Source of the DNA: Mangrovivirga halotolerans
GTDB taxonomy: Bacteria; Bacteroidota; Bacteroidia; Cytophagales; Cyclobacteriaceae
Reading direction: 5' to 3'
Length of the DNA: 64,000 nucleotides
NCBI RefSeq assembly: GCF_026241165.1
Contig: NZ_JAPFQN010000006.1
Coordinates: 583,705 to 647,704 of the forward strand
The translations under genes and the position numbers were made by a program. The notes beneath the pieces were generated by a model. That model saw only the letters and a list, made by a program, of their open reading frames with translations. It had not been told where the DNA came from and made no database searches. This document shows, piece by piece, positions 18,596-27,553 of this stretch. Each line of letters begins with the position of its first letter. Within the stretch, counting starts at the first letter, position 1.

Positions 18596-19251
18596 ACATT
18601 AAAAACACAAATATTATCATTGCTGATGACCATGCCTTGTTTAGAAAAGGTCTGTCAAGTCTGGTAAAAATAACTTTTGATATTCCTGAAATCAGGGAAG
18701 CTGGTGGGGGCAAAGAGCTTATTAAGCTTATCGAAGAAGACAAACCAGACTTGATTCTTCTGGACCTGAACATGCCTAACATGGATGGTGTTGATGCTGC
18801 TTCATTTATCATAAATAATTATCCCGATATAAAAATTTTAGTCATTTCTATGTTTGATGATGAGCGTTATGTGCATCATATGATGGAAATGGGAGCCAAC
18901 GGATATATTTTAAAGAATGCTGAACCCGATGAAGTTGAAAAGGCGATCTCTAATGTATTAAAGTATGGGTATTACTTTAATGATCTGGTTAATGATGTTG
19001 TAAAAAAAGGTTTTGGGAAAAGTAATACCAGTAATCATTTTGGCTTTAAAGATAATATTAACCTCACTCAAAGAGAAGCAGAAATTCTTATCCTAATAAG
19101 CAAAGAATACACAAATTCTGAAATTGCAGATAAGATTCATCTTAGTCCGAGAACTGTGGAAGCATATCGTCAAGAACTTTTGAAGAAGATCGGGGCTAAA
19201 AACACTGCTGGACTAGTTAAGTTTGCTGTAAAAAATAAGCTTATAGACTAA
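18592..19251 (+). CDS. NarL/FixJ-family response regulator
   Basis: A 219-aa transcription factor. The receiver domain (about 1-125) has the acidic pair in IIADDHALFRKG and phosphoacceptor Asp 58 in DLILLDLNMPNMDG. The C-terminal LuxR-type helix-turn-helix (about 155-215) contains LTQREAEILILISKEYTNSEIA and LSPRTVEAYRQEL. The start is GTG, overlapping the kinase stop (GTGA), so kinase and regulator are translated together. A bidirectional terminator follows 60 bp downstream. Confidence 0.93.
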   Translation: MNIKNTNIIIADDHALFRKGLSSLVKITFDIPEIREAGGGKELIKLIEEDKPDLILLDLNMPNMDGVDAASFIINNYPDIKILVISMFDDERYVHHMMEMGANGYILKNAEPDEVEKAISNVLKYGYYFNDLVNDVVKKGFGKSNTSNHFGFKDNINLTQREAEILILISKEYTNSEIADKIHLSPRTVEAYRQELLKKIGAKNTAGLVKFAVKNKLID

Positions 19252-19312
19252 TTAAGGTTTGTAGTAAAACTACCTGACTTTCATTCTGATATTGTACATT
19301 TCTTATATAATA

Positions 19313-19350
19313 AAAAAATAACTCGCTGATTTACAGTGAGTTATTTTTTT
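19313..19350. terminator. Bidirectional terminator after two-component operon
   Basis: Stem AATAACTC...GAGTTATT with an inner CTG/CAG pairing, with an A-run on the left and a T-run on the right. It can end the response-regulator transcript on the plus strand and the small candidate gene at 19383-19520 on the minus strand. Confidence 0.75.
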
Positions 19351-19382
19351 TGTCTTTATGTGTTAAAAGTTGATTTTATATT

Positions 19383-19520
19383 TTACTCACAATCATTAGT
19401 ACATTTGTAATACAAAGAAAGACAAACATAGAATAGAGAGTGATAATCGCTTACTATTGGTGGCAAATTTTCTTTTACTTTATATAGTTTAAACATACAG
19501 CTGTCATCAAATAGTACCAT
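19383..19520 (-). CDS. Candidate 45-residue peptide gene with Cys-rich C-terminus
   Basis: A 45-aa frame (MVLFDDSCMFKLYK... ending YYKCTNDCE) in the 353-bp gap between the two-component operon and the nucleoid-associated protein gene. Four cysteines, three of them in the last 14 residues, are unusual for random AT-rich sequence. A strong hairpin lies just upstream in the transcript and a terminator just downstream. A longer in-frame start at 19568 would run through the hairpin and is less likely. No relative is recognised and there is no biosynthetic neighbour; it may be non-coding. Confidence 0.3.
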   Translation of the reverse strand: MVLFDDSCMFKLYKVKENLPPIVSDYHSLFYVCLSLYYKCTNDCE

Positions 19521-19530
19521 GTGATCGAAA

Positions 19531-19560
19531 GAATCGGCCTCCCCCGGCCGATTTTTTTTT
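19531..19560 (+). terminator. Strong hairpin with T-run
   Basis: AATCGGCC / GGCCGATT stem with a 6-nt loop, followed by eight more T after the stem on the plus strand. It is a textbook rho-independent terminator, but no plus-strand gene ends just before it (the nearest is 280 bp away and has its own terminator). It may end a small RNA, or on the minus strand act as a leader hairpin. Confidence 0.6.
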
Positions 19561-19604
19561 ATACTCATTTTTGTAGTTAGTATATTTACAAAAAATTTAT
19601 TCTA

Positions 19605-20639
19605 ATGTTTAATTTAAAGAATGCCCGGCTGGACCGGCTTGCAGTTCACAGAGTAGGAAGTAAGACAGATCCGGAATCTCTTGACCTTTCAAAAGATGAA
19701 ATCACCCCTGATGAAGATATATTAAACCTTCTAAAAAAATTTTTTCTTAAACCTTTTAGTGAGGAGCGATTTTTCAGCTTCAAACATTCTACGGACATCA
19801 GTCTTAATGAATGTTATTATTATGTAAAAGAAGTTTTCACCGATCCTGAAAAGTTTTATGATAACAGCTGTAAAATTGCAAGCTTGCTACACAGTGAATC
19901 TAGGCATCCAAATATTAAGACAGGAGAGCTTTATGTTTCGTATTTTGACGATGTGAACTTTGGCGAGAATATAACTGAGGCTATTGGTATATTTAAATCA
20001 GAATCAAAAGATACATATCTGAAAGTATATCCTAAAAAAAGCACTTACCAGGTTGATGCCGAAATGGGTGTGAATATTAACAAACTCGATAAGGGCTGCT
20101 TGATCTTTAATGTTGAAGAAGAGGATGGCTATCGTTTAATGATTATTGACAAAACCAATAAAGGGGGTGAGGCCCAGTATTGGATAGATGATTTTCTTCA
20201 GGTAAAAATTCATGAAAATAATTACTATCACACCGAATCGTATCTTGATCTTTGTATGAACTTTGTTGAGGAGGTTTTTCCTGAAGCAGATAAGATTGAC
20301 AAGATTGGAATGAAGCAAAACGCATCAAATTACTTTAAAGAAAAGGAATCGTTTAATGTAAAAGAGTTCGAAGATGAAGTGATGCAACAGCCTGAGATCA
20401 TTGACGCCTTCAATGATTATAAGAGTCAGTATCAGGAAACGAAACAAGTAAAAACCTACGATGAGTTTGATATAAACAAATCTGCAGTAAAAAAGAGCAG
20501 TAAGTTTATTAAATCAGTGCTGAAGCTGGATAAGAATTTCCACATCTATGTGCACGGAGACCGTTCAAAAATAGAAAAGGGATATGATGAAGAAAAACAG
20601 TTGAATTACTATACTGTTTACTTTGAAGAAGAAAACTAA
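19605..20639 (+). CDS. Nucleoid-associated protein, NdpA/YejK-like family
   Basis: A 344-aa protein matching the 37-kDa nucleoid-associated (NdpA) family. Recognisable features are the N-terminal segment ending VHRVGSK, the central ENITEAIGIFKSESKDTYLKV segment, and the GCLIFNVEEEDGYRLMIID and GGEAQYWIDDFL blocks. In Escherichia coli YejK binds the nucleoid and topoisomerase IV; the Bacteroidota homologues are uncharacterised. It stands alone between a strong hairpin and a small minus-strand gene. Confidence 0.82.
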   Translation: MFNLKNARLDRLAVHRVGSKTDPESLDLSKDEITPDEDILNLLKKFFLKPFSEERFFSFKHSTDISLNECYYYVKEVFTDPEKFYDNSCKIASLLHSESRHPNIKTGELYVSYFDDVNFGENITEAIGIFKSESKDTYLKVYPKKSTYQVDAEMGVNINKLDKGCLIFNVEEEDGYRLMIIDKTNKGGEAQYWIDDFLQVKIHENNYYHTESYLDLCMNFVEEVFPEADKIDKIGMKQNASNYFKEKESFNVKEFEDEVMQQPEIIDAFNDYKSQYQETKQVKTYDEFDINKSAVKKSSKFIKSVLKLDKNFHIYVHGDRSKIEKGYDEEKQLNYYTVYFEEEN

Positions 20640-20641
20640 AC

Positions 20642-20670
20642 CTGATCGGGAATTAATTTTCCCGATCAAG
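20642..20670 (-). terminator. Terminator overlapping the end of a 35-residue gene
   Basis: TGATCGGG / CCCGATCA stem with a 10-nt loop that contains the stop codon of the minus-strand small gene 20653-20760. The minus-strand continuation is T-rich; the plus-strand side has no T-run. Confidence 0.55.
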
Positions 20671-20760
20671 TTCGTTATCACTTACTTTCTCATTTGGTAC
20701 TACCCATGGTGCTAACAATGCCATAACAAATAGTACGCCTATAATTCCTAACATTATCAT
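20653..20760 (-). CDS. Candidate 35-residue single-span membrane protein
   Basis: A 35-aa product with a hydrophobic N-terminal half (MIMLGIIGVLFVMALLAPW) and a hydrophilic acidic tail. Support for a real gene: the composition is that of a small membrane protein, a TATTTTTG -7-like element lies 20-27 bp upstream on the same strand, and the stop codon lies inside a terminator. No homologue is recognised. It is divergent from another small membrane-protein gene (20930-21064). Short hydrophobic frames also arise by chance, so confidence is limited. Confidence 0.45.
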   Translation of the reverse strand: MIMLGIIGVLFVMALLAPWVVPNEKVSDNELDREN

Positions 20761-20929
20761 AACTAAAATCTTTTAATGGCAAAAATAGAAATTTAGATTG
20801 GAATTGCTTAAAAATTACTGGTATAAATGTGAGTATGTAAGAAAAAAGGAAAGGTATGGTCTTTTTAATTTTCGTTTTTCAAATTGACCACTTAAATTCG
20901 CACAGACAATTAATCTAAAGAAAAAAATT

Positions 20930-21064
20930 ATGTTCGTAGATGCACCTATAGAGCCCGGAGCTTCAACTTTTATTTTAGTATTCTGTATTATTATTGGAAT
21001 AGTGACAGCCTTATCGCTGTATGATGCAGATAAGACAAAGTCAAAGAAAGAAAAACCGGAGTAA
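20930..21064 (+). CDS. Candidate 44-residue single-span membrane protein
   Basis: A 44-aa product: short polar N-terminus (MFVDAPIEPGAS), one hydrophobic span (about residues 13-31) and a Lys/Glu-rich tail. The stop codon lies in the loop of a 9-bp hairpin that also ends the convergent gene 21075-21332, which supports expression of both. No family is recognised; size and layout match small inner-membrane accessory proteins. Confidence 0.5.
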   Translation: MFVDAPIEPGASTFILVFCIIIGIVTALSLYDADKTKSKKEKPE

Positions 21065-21076
21065 TTTCTCCGGTTT
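21053..21076. terminator. Bidirectional terminator shared by two convergent small genes
   Basis: AAACCGGAG / CTCCGGTTT, a 9-bp perfect stem with a 6-nt loop. The plus-strand gene stop (21062-21064) is in the loop and the minus-strand gene stop begins at the edge of the right arm. The T-run is better on the minus strand. Confidence 0.7.
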
Positions 21077-21332
21077 AGGCAAAAAAGCCTTTAACAGATT
21101 CTGCATACTCTTCAATTCTGGATTCATCCTCCCTACTTTTTTCAAAGCAGAAGTTTGCTGTATATTCCAGTCCTAAAGATGTAGTAATTTCTTCTTTTTC
21201 GATCAGCTCCTTTAATTTTGAAAAGATCCTCTTAACGTTATCTTTTTCACTCTCATCCCTACATTTAGTTTCAAGGCCATATTCGATTAACGAGCATTTT
21301 CTTAGTAGCAATTGCTTGTCTTCTTTTTTCAC
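21075..21332 (-). CDS. Small hypothetical helical protein
   Basis: An 85-aa, highly charged protein rich in Glu and Lys, predicted mostly helical, with no signal or membrane segment (MKKEDKQLLLRKCSLIEYG... ending ESVKGFFA). The family is not recognised. It has an ATG start and a good terminator exactly at its end, shared with the convergent small gene. It stands alone, with a promoter presumably in the 190-bp gap before the YwqK-like gene. Confidence 0.55.
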   Translation of the reverse strand: MKKEDKQLLLRKCSLIEYGLETKCRDESEKDNVKRIFSKLKELIEKEEITTSLGLEYTANFCFEKSREDESRIEEYAESVKGFFA

Positions 21333-21521
21333 TAGGTTGGTTTATTAGGGTTGTTGATACGGTTATTCCTGTTGACCTTTTTTGAATGATATACAAGTAT
21401 ACAAAGAAGTTTTAACTCTTAAAAAAGAAATTTTGTAATATTACCTTTAGATATTTCAATATGGGTATAATTTTTGATGCCCTCTAAGTATATTTAAAGG
21501 AATCCGTTTACAACAAATAAT

Positions 21522-22940
21522 ATGAGGCTATTTCTAACTTTTTGCTTAACCATACTTTCTTCATTTTTAATCTATTCTCAAGAAATAATTTCGGTTGACA
21601 GCTTATCAGGTCAGGGTGAGACTGTGGAAGGTAAGAAAATCGGGAATTGGGAATATCAATCAGAAGATAATAATATTCAGATTAAAGCGAACTATTCAGA
21701 CCAGGGTAAGCGTGATAAAAAATGGAAAGTTTACGCAAATAACCGTTTGCGCCTTACTGTAAATTATGAAGATGGTCTTATTCAGGGTAAAGTTGTTCAA
21801 TATTATTCTAATGGTAATGTTGATGTTAGCATCGATTATGAGAATGACTCTATCAATGGGGAGGTAGTAAGGTACTCTCCCTTCGGAGTCCCATTAGTCA
21901 AGTCCGAATATTCCAAAAATGTACAGGATGGCTCTCATGAAGAATATTACCAGACGGGTCAGTTAAAGCTTAAAGGGCAATTTAAAAATGGAGAAAAGAA
22001 CGGGCAATTTCTTGAATATGCTCCTGATGGAATACTTATAGCTGAAGTGAATTATAAAGAAGGTCAGCCTCATGGCGAATCAATTTTTTACTATGATGAT
22101 GGAATTGTTAAGGATGAAAGGTATTACCAAAACGGCGTGCCGGCAGGTGCCTGGAATGAATATTATCCTAACGGGGTTCTAGCTTCTGAGTATTATTTTA
22201 AAGTCGGCCTCAAAGATTCTGCCTATTTAGAATATTTCCCAAGCGGCTCAAAAAGGGTTGAGGGAAATTATGAGTTGGGTTCGAAAACCGGAACATGGAA
22301 TTATTATTTTGAGAATGGAAGAAAATATGCAAATGGGGATTACAGAAATAATTATGAGACTGGCAAATGGAGATATTACTATTCCTCAGGAGGTCTAGAA
22401 GAAGAAGGAAAGTATGTTTTGGGTTTAAGAAATGGTCAGTGGTATAGTTTTTATGAGTCTGGCAAACTTTACAGTATCGGATATTATATGAATGGAAATC
22501 AGGATGGATTGTGGGGATTCTTTCATGAAAATGGTAAATTAATGCAAGAGGAAACCTGGGACGACGGACTCCTGGTATCTGTAACGGATTTCTTTACTGC
22601 CGCAGGCGATACTTTATCAACAGGAAATTTAAAATATGGCACCGGTGAAGTGATTGAATATTCTCCGAAAGGAAATATTGCCGGTAAAGGACGATATGAA
22701 AGTGGGCTGAGGACAGGGCCATGGATTTTTTATCATTCTGATGGAGAAACGATAGAAAGTCAAGGCAATTACGAAGAAGGACTTAAAACCGGGGTCTGGA
22801 AATTTTATTTTGATAATGGCATTCTGGAATCAGAAGGAGAGTTTGAGGAAGATGAAAAAATTGGAGTCTGGAGTTATTACAATACTAGTGGCAGGTTACT
22901 TGAAAAGATAAATCATTCTGAAAGTAACTCAAATGAATAA
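21522..22940 (+). CDS. Secreted YwqK/MORN-repeat protein
   Basis: A 472-aa protein with a signal peptide (about 19 residues, ending LIYSQ) followed by about 18 repeats of the MORN_2/YwqK type, each around 22-24 residues and built on G-x-W-x-Y-Y/F-x-x-G-x-L-x-x-E/G. Examples are GAWNEYYPNGVLASE and GVWKFYFDNGILESE. Such arrays form extended beta structures; the automatic label 'antitoxin YwqK' does not describe a proven role here. It probably lies in the periplasm or on the surface. The stop overlaps the start of the downstream nuclease gene by one base. Confidence 0.85.
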   Translation: MRLFLTFCLTILSSFLIYSQEIISVDSLSGQGETVEGKKIGNWEYQSEDNNIQIKANYSDQGKRDKKWKVYANNRLRLTVNYEDGLIQGKVVQYYSNGNVDVSIDYENDSINGEVVRYSPFGVPLVKSEYSKNVQDGSHEEYYQTGQLKLKGQFKNGEKNGQFLEYAPDGILIAEVNYKEGQPHGESIFYYDDGIVKDERYYQNGVPAGAWNEYYPNGVLASEYYFKVGLKDSAYLEYFPSGSKRVEGNYELGSKTGTWNYYFENGRKYANGDYRNNYETGKWRYYYSSGGLEEEGKYVLGLRNGQWYSFYESGKLYSIGYYMNGNQDGLWGFFHENGKLMQEETWDDGLLVSVTDFFTAAGDTLSTGNLKYGTGEVIEYSPKGNIAGKGRYESGLRTGPWIFYHSDGETIESQGNYEEGLKTGVWKFYFDNGILESEGEFEEDEKIGVWSYYNTSGRLLEKINHSESNSNE

Positions 22941-24331
22941 TGATCGAGATCAAATTTTGCGGAGCTGCAAAGACAGTTACCGGAAGCGCCCATCTCATTA
23001 CTATTGACAATGAGACCAAAGTTTTATTAGAATGTGGTTTATACCAGGGTTCGGATCCTACCTTTAAGGAATTTAATGAAGAGTGGCAGTTTGATCCCGA
23101 ATCTATTGACCTGGTAATTCTTTCCCACGCCCATATTGATCATTCCGGGCGAATACCAAAGCTCTACAAAGATGGTTATAAAGGTAATGTCATTTGCACG
23201 CATGCCACGAGGGATCTCTGTACAATAATGCTTCTCGATACGGCACATATCAACCAGAGAGAAGTTGAAAGAAAAAGAAAAAGAGGAGAAAACGTAGAGC
23301 CATTATATACCTCAGAAGATGTTTATGAATGCCTGAATGATTTCATCAGCTACCCTTACAATAAATGGATCGATATACATCCTAAAATAAAACTTCTCTT
23401 TAGAGACGCCGGACATATTCTGGGAAGCGCGAGTGTTACGCTAAAAATAAATACCTCCTCAGGAGAAAAGGTTCTTGGGTTTTCAGGGGATATCGGACGA
23501 CCTGATCGCCCTATATTGAAAGACCCGCAATCTATGCCTGAATTAGATTATCTTATCATGGAATCCACTTATGGCGGGGAACTGCACAAAGAGCTACCCG
23601 AAGATGAAGAAAGGTTCTATGACATAATACATCAGACATGTGTAGAAAATAAAGGTAAGCTTATAATTCCCGCTTTCAGTGTGGGTAGGACTCAAGAACT
23701 TGTTTATTTACTCGATAAGCTTGAAAATGCTTCAAGGCTCCCTAATATTCCTGTTTATGTGGATAGCCCTTTGGCAATAAATGCAACGGATATATTCAGG
23801 CTTAATCCTCAATGTTATGATAAAGAGCTTGTGGAATATATGCAAACAGATCCCAATCCCTTTGGGTTTAACAATTTACACTATACACGCCAGGTTGATG
23901 ATAGTAAGGCGATTAACGACCTGCAAGGGCCTGCAATTATAATTAGTGCGAGTGGAATGGTTACCGCCGGGAGAATACTTCACCACATTTATAATCATTG
24001 CGAAAACCCCAGAAACACCATACTAATGGTTGGATTTTGTGCTCCTCATACTTTGGGAGAGAAGATCCGGTCTAAGCCTGATACTATCAAGATATTTGGG
24101 CGTGAGTTAAAGTTAAGGGCAAGGGTGGAGATCATGGACTCCTTTAGTGCTCATGCTGATGAAAATGAAATGGTGACTTTTCTTTCAAATCAAGATAAAA
24201 GCAGGTTAAAGAATTTATTTTTGATCCATGGTGAAGAAAATCGACAGCAGGCCATGAAAAAACGACTCGAGGAGGAAGGATATTCAAATGTGGTTATCCC
24301 TGAATTTACCGAGAGTGTCCGGCTGATTTAG
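22940..24331 (+). CDS. Metallo-beta-lactamase/beta-CASP RNase
   Basis: A 463-aa beta-CASP nuclease of the CPSF73/Ysh1-like group. The zinc-binding motif is SHAHIDHSGRIPKL, with further ligands in DAGHILGSASV and in the beta-CASP block (IPAFSVGRTQELVYLL, then the final SFSAHADENEM His). The RNA-specificity C-terminal part follows. The family cuts RNA endonucleolytically, sometimes with 5'-3' exonuclease activity. It is cytoplasmic and translationally coupled to the secreted repeat protein upstream, an odd partnership. Confidence 0.9.
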   Translation: MIEIKFCGAAKTVTGSAHLITIDNETKVLLECGLYQGSDPTFKEFNEEWQFDPESIDLVILSHAHIDHSGRIPKLYKDGYKGNVICTHATRDLCTIMLLDTAHINQREVERKRKRGENVEPLYTSEDVYECLNDFISYPYNKWIDIHPKIKLLFRDAGHILGSASVTLKINTSSGEKVLGFSGDIGRPDRPILKDPQSMPELDYLIMESTYGGELHKELPEDEERFYDIIHQTCVENKGKLIIPAFSVGRTQELVYLLDKLENASRLPNIPVYVDSPLAINATDIFRLNPQCYDKELVEYMQTDPNPFGFNNLHYTRQVDDSKAINDLQGPAIIISASGMVTAGRILHHIYNHCENPRNTILMVGFCAPHTLGEKIRSKPDTIKIFGRELKLRARVEIMDSFSAHADENEMVTFLSNQDKSRLKNLFLIHGEENRQQAMKKRLEEEGYSNVVIPEFTESVRLI

Positions 24332-24341
24332 AAAGTGACTG

Positions 24342-24665
24342 ATGAAGAAATATACCATTTTCAAATCATTTGAAGCAATGAATAGCTCTTTTCCCACGGG
24401 AGAGAGGAAACTGATCAAAGCTGGTGACAAGATAATTTTACTAATCAGATATTCTGAAAATATTTTGCTGGCATCTGAACCTAATTGTCCACATAATAAT
24501 AAAAAACTTGTTGACGCTCCGATCACAAAAGATCAGCACCTGGTATGCCCGATGCATGGCTATCGTTTTGATATCAATACCGGTGAAGAAGAAAAGCACA
24601 GGTGTAGAAATCTGATATTCTATGAAACTCAAATTACTGATAACGGCGTATTTTTGTATTGTTAA
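24342..24665 (+). CDS. Rieske [2Fe-2S] ferredoxin-like protein
   Basis: A 107-aa protein with the Rieske cluster ligands in CPHNNKKL (Cys, His) and CPMHGYRFD (Cys, His), spaced as in dioxygenase-type Rieske ferredoxins. It has no membrane anchor, so it is likely a soluble cytoplasmic electron carrier or regulatory domain. No oxygenase gene is nearby. The coding end overlaps the next gene by 44 bp in another frame, an unusually long overlap that still leaves a good signal peptide on the downstream product. Confidence 0.88.
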   Translation: MKKYTIFKSFEAMNSSFPTGERKLIKAGDKIILLIRYSENILLASEPNCPHNNKKLVDAPITKDQHLVCPMHGYRFDINTGEEEKHRCRNLIFYETQITDNGVFLYC

Positions 24666-25884
24666 CCTGGGATTTTCACAAAATTCAGCACTCAAAAGCA
24701 TCTACCAGGAAAAAGAGCCTCCAATATCAATTGAGGTTTCAGAGGATAAACTCTATTTAATAACCTCTTCAATAAATAATCAAAGTAACTTATCCATATT
24801 TTCTAAGAATGGAAATTTATTGTCATCTGATAACCTTGAGATTCCGGCAAATCAAACCTTAATTTCTTTTGTCGTAGTTAATGGTAATGCTGCGGCTTTA
24901 TATTTCAATTCGGTTACCAATTTATATACTTTATTCACTAAGAGGTCTCAACTTCAAGATAAAGTCACAAAAATTATCAATTTAACTTTCCCCGATGGAT
25001 TTAAACCCGAAAATGTATTCTTCGATGGAAAGGAAATTTTCAGTATAGGTCTTTACCTGGGGAGGATATTTGTCACCCGTCTTGATAAGTCATCTTTTAT
25101 ATTTAGTAAGCTTTTGATAAATGATCAGAATACTTTTGTGAAAGCCATACGCAAAAATGGAGAGCTGTTTTTTATAATAAATTCTTATATCAATGATGAA
25201 CTTAGAATATTTTCATCTTCATATCTTGATGATCCGGTAAAAACAATAAAAATTAATAATGACACGCAGTTAGAGAATCTTCTTTTCTCCCAAAACCTAA
25301 ACTTCGCAGTTGAGTTGTTTTTGAATACTGTTAAAGTTTATTCGGCCTCTGAAACATTCAGCTATAACTTATCTGGTGATTACCTGCTAACAGGGATCTA
25401 TGAAGTGAATGGTAGTGTTAGTGTTGTAGTTGATAAATATCGGAACCTGTATAAAACAAAGGCTGTTTACGAAAAGGTAAAAAGGAACAATAAATACGAA
25501 TATACGACCATTGAAAAAGAGGTATTTGACGAAAGAGAATTTATAGAGAAGAAAATTATCAATTTCGATAGGGAAAAGGAGGTAGAATTAAATGTGGCTA
25601 CCGGGTTTACTGTTAGCAATATGTCTGTTCCAACTAATAAATTTACTTTAGATGGAGGTGTAGTCAATATATCTTCTTTCTATACTTCCTCAGGTATAAA
25701 TATCGGATACGATTTTTATAATAGTCAACTGATTAGCAAAGACAAGATCAATCATGATGGTTTAAAAAAGTATAACGGGCTTAAAGCTTACCCGACAAAT
25801 TCAGGCTGGTTTGTGATGGGTACACAGTATTTATATGAGCAGAATAATCAAAGAGTCTATAACATCTCCTTTTATTCAGACTAA
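24622..25884 (+). CDS. Secreted hypothetical protein
   Basis: A 420-aa protein with a signal peptide (MKLKLLITAYFCIVNLGFSQ) followed by a beta-rich domain of unknown family. The pattern of alternating hydrophobic residues and the segments SIYQEKEPPISIEVSEDK and GSWF-like strands suggests a beta-propeller-type fold, but no repeat is clear. The start inside the Rieske gene is chosen because it gives a clean signal peptide. It is probably co-transcribed with the repeat protein, nuclease and Rieske genes. Function unknown. Confidence 0.7.
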   Translation: MKLKLLITAYFCIVNLGFSQNSALKSIYQEKEPPISIEVSEDKLYLITSSINNQSNLSIFSKNGNLLSSDNLEIPANQTLISFVVVNGNAAALYFNSVTNLYTLFTKRSQLQDKVTKIINLTFPDGFKPENVFFDGKEIFSIGLYLGRIFVTRLDKSSFIFSKLLINDQNTFVKAIRKNGELFFIINSYINDELRIFSSSYLDDPVKTIKINNDTQLENLLFSQNLNFAVELFLNTVKVYSASETFSYNLSGDYLLTGIYEVNGSVSVVVDKYRNLYKTKAVYEKVKRNNKYEYTTIEKEVFDEREFIEKKIINFDREKEVELNVATGFTVSNMSVPTNKFTLDGGVVNISSFYTSSGINIGYDFYNSQLISKDKINHDGLKKYNGLKAYPTNSGWFVMGTQYLYEQNNQRVYNISFYSD

Positions 25885-25974
25885 AAGCTATTAAATCGCC
25901 CTGGTTAAAACCAAACAAACTTATTATTCATTAAATTACATCCGATTTTGGAACTCAATAAATAGAAAACCACA

Positions 25975-27375
25975 ATGGATGTTCGTATAGAAAAAGATAC
26001 TATGGGGCAGGTAGATGTTCCTGCCGACAAATACTGGGGAGCCCAGACCCAGCGTTCACTAATGAATTTCAAAATAGGTGGAGAGCCCATGAAGATGCCT
26101 ATTGAGGTAATAAGGGCATTCGCAGTACTTAAAAAAGCTGCCGCTTTAACAAACGCAGAGCTTGGTGTGCTTGATCAGGAAAAAGCAGACACCATTAAAA
26201 CTGTTTGTGAAGAAATACTTGAGGGAAAACACGATGATCAGTTTCCATTAAAAGTTTGGCAGACCGGATCAGGTACTCAAAGTAACATGAATTCTAATGA
26301 GGTTATTGCAAACAGAGGCCATGTGTTAAAGGGAGGGTCTCTGACGGATGACAAAAAATTTCTGCATCCGAATGATGATGTGAATAAGTCTCAGTCAAGT
26401 AATGATACCTTTCCTACAGCAATGCACATCGCGGCATATAGTTTTTTAGTAAAAGAGACTATTCCAAAGGTTAAAAAACTCAGAGATACATTAGATAAGA
26501 AAGCTAAAAATTTTAACGATGTAGTTAAGATTGGCCGTACTCACTTTATGGACGCCACCCCACTTACGTTAGGAATGGAATTCAGTGGGTATGTTTCCCA
26601 ACTTGATCATGGTTTGAAAGCGTTAGAAAATTCATTTGATCACTTGAGCGAGTTAGCTCTCGGAGGAACGGCTGTTGGTACAGGGCTTAATACACCAAAA
26701 GGATATGCAGATCTTGTTGCTAAGAAAATAGCTGAGATCACAGATCTACCTTTTGTTAGTGCAGAGAATAAATTTGAAGCGCTTGCTGCTCATGATGCGA
26801 TGGTTGAAACAAGCGGAGCATTAAGACAGTTGGCAGTAAGCCTAATGAAGATCGGAAATGATATTCGTATGCTTGCAAGTGGTCCGAGGTCAGGAATTGG
26901 TGAAATTTTGATCCCTGAAAACGAACCGGGGTCTTCAATCATGCCAGGAAAAGTAAATCCAACGCAATGTGAGGCTTTAACAATGGTATGCGCCCAGGTT
27001 ATTGGTCTTGACAATGCTTGTGCAGTAGGTGGCATGAACGGCCATTTTGAATTGAATGTTTTCAAGCCAATGATGATTTACAATGTACTTACTTCAGCAA
27101 GATTGATCGGTGATGCATGTGAATCATTTAATGATAACTGTGCAGTAGGAATTGAGCCAAATCATGAAGTGATCAAAGATAAACTTGAAAAATCCCTGAT
27201 GCTTGTTACTGCACTCAACACCCATATTGGTTATGAGAATGCTGCAAAAATTGCCAAAAAGGCTTACAAAGAGGGAAAAACGCTCAAAGAGGCAGCCGTT
27301 GAACTTGATCTTTTAACAGAGGAGCAATTTGATGAATGGGTAAAACCAGAAGATATGGTTGGTAGTTTAAAATAA
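25975..27375 (+). CDS. fumC: Class II fumarate hydratase
   Basis: Iron-independent fumarase of the tricarboxylic acid cycle, interconverting fumarate and malate. The signature [16 protein letters not shown] is present near residues 318-333, and the other active-site blocks are [13 protein letters not shown] and [19 protein letters not shown]. The 466-aa length and full coverage indicate an intact homotetrameric enzyme. It is monocistronic by spacing, with a strong terminator about 35 bp after the stop. Confidence 0.97.
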   Translation: MDVRIEKDTMGQVDVPADKYWGAQTQRSLMNFKIGGEPMKMPIEVIRAFAVLKKAAALTNAELGVLDQEKADTIKTVCEEILEGKHDDQFPLKVWQTGSGTQSNMNSNEVIANRGHVLKGGSLTDDKKFLHPNDDVNKSQSSNDTFPTAMHIAAYSFLVKETIPKVKKLRDTLDKKAKNFNDVVKIGRTHFMDATPLTLGMEFSGYVSQLDHGLKALENSFDHLSELALGGTAVGTGLNTPKGYADLVAKKIAEITDLPFVSAENKFEALAAHDAMVETSGALRQLAVSLMKIGNDIRMLASGPRSGIGEILIPENEPGSSIMPGKVNPTQCEALTMVCAQVIGLDNACAVGGMNGHFELNVFKPMMIYNVLTSARLIGDACESFNDNCAVGIEPNHEVIKDKLEKSLMLVTALNTHIGYENAAKIAKKAYKEGKTLKEAAVELDLLTEEQFDEWVKPEDMVGSLK

Positions 27376-27406
27376 ACTAAAGCTCATAAAAAATTAAAAA
27401 TATAGC

Positions 27407-27439
27407 AAAAAACGCCTCATAATACCAGAGGCGTTTTTA
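27407..27439 (+). terminator. Terminator after fumC
   Basis: AACGCCTC / GAGGCGTT stem with a 9-nt loop, an A-run before and a T-run after. It works on the plus strand for fumC. Confidence 0.8.
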
Positions 27440-27553
27440 TTATAAGCATCTATTACTTAATTTCGTGACAATTGCATTTTTTGAATAAATATTCTTCTAT
27501 TTTATCAAAAAGTGCTATATTGTCTCAAATACCGGGTTGATAAATTTTTTATT

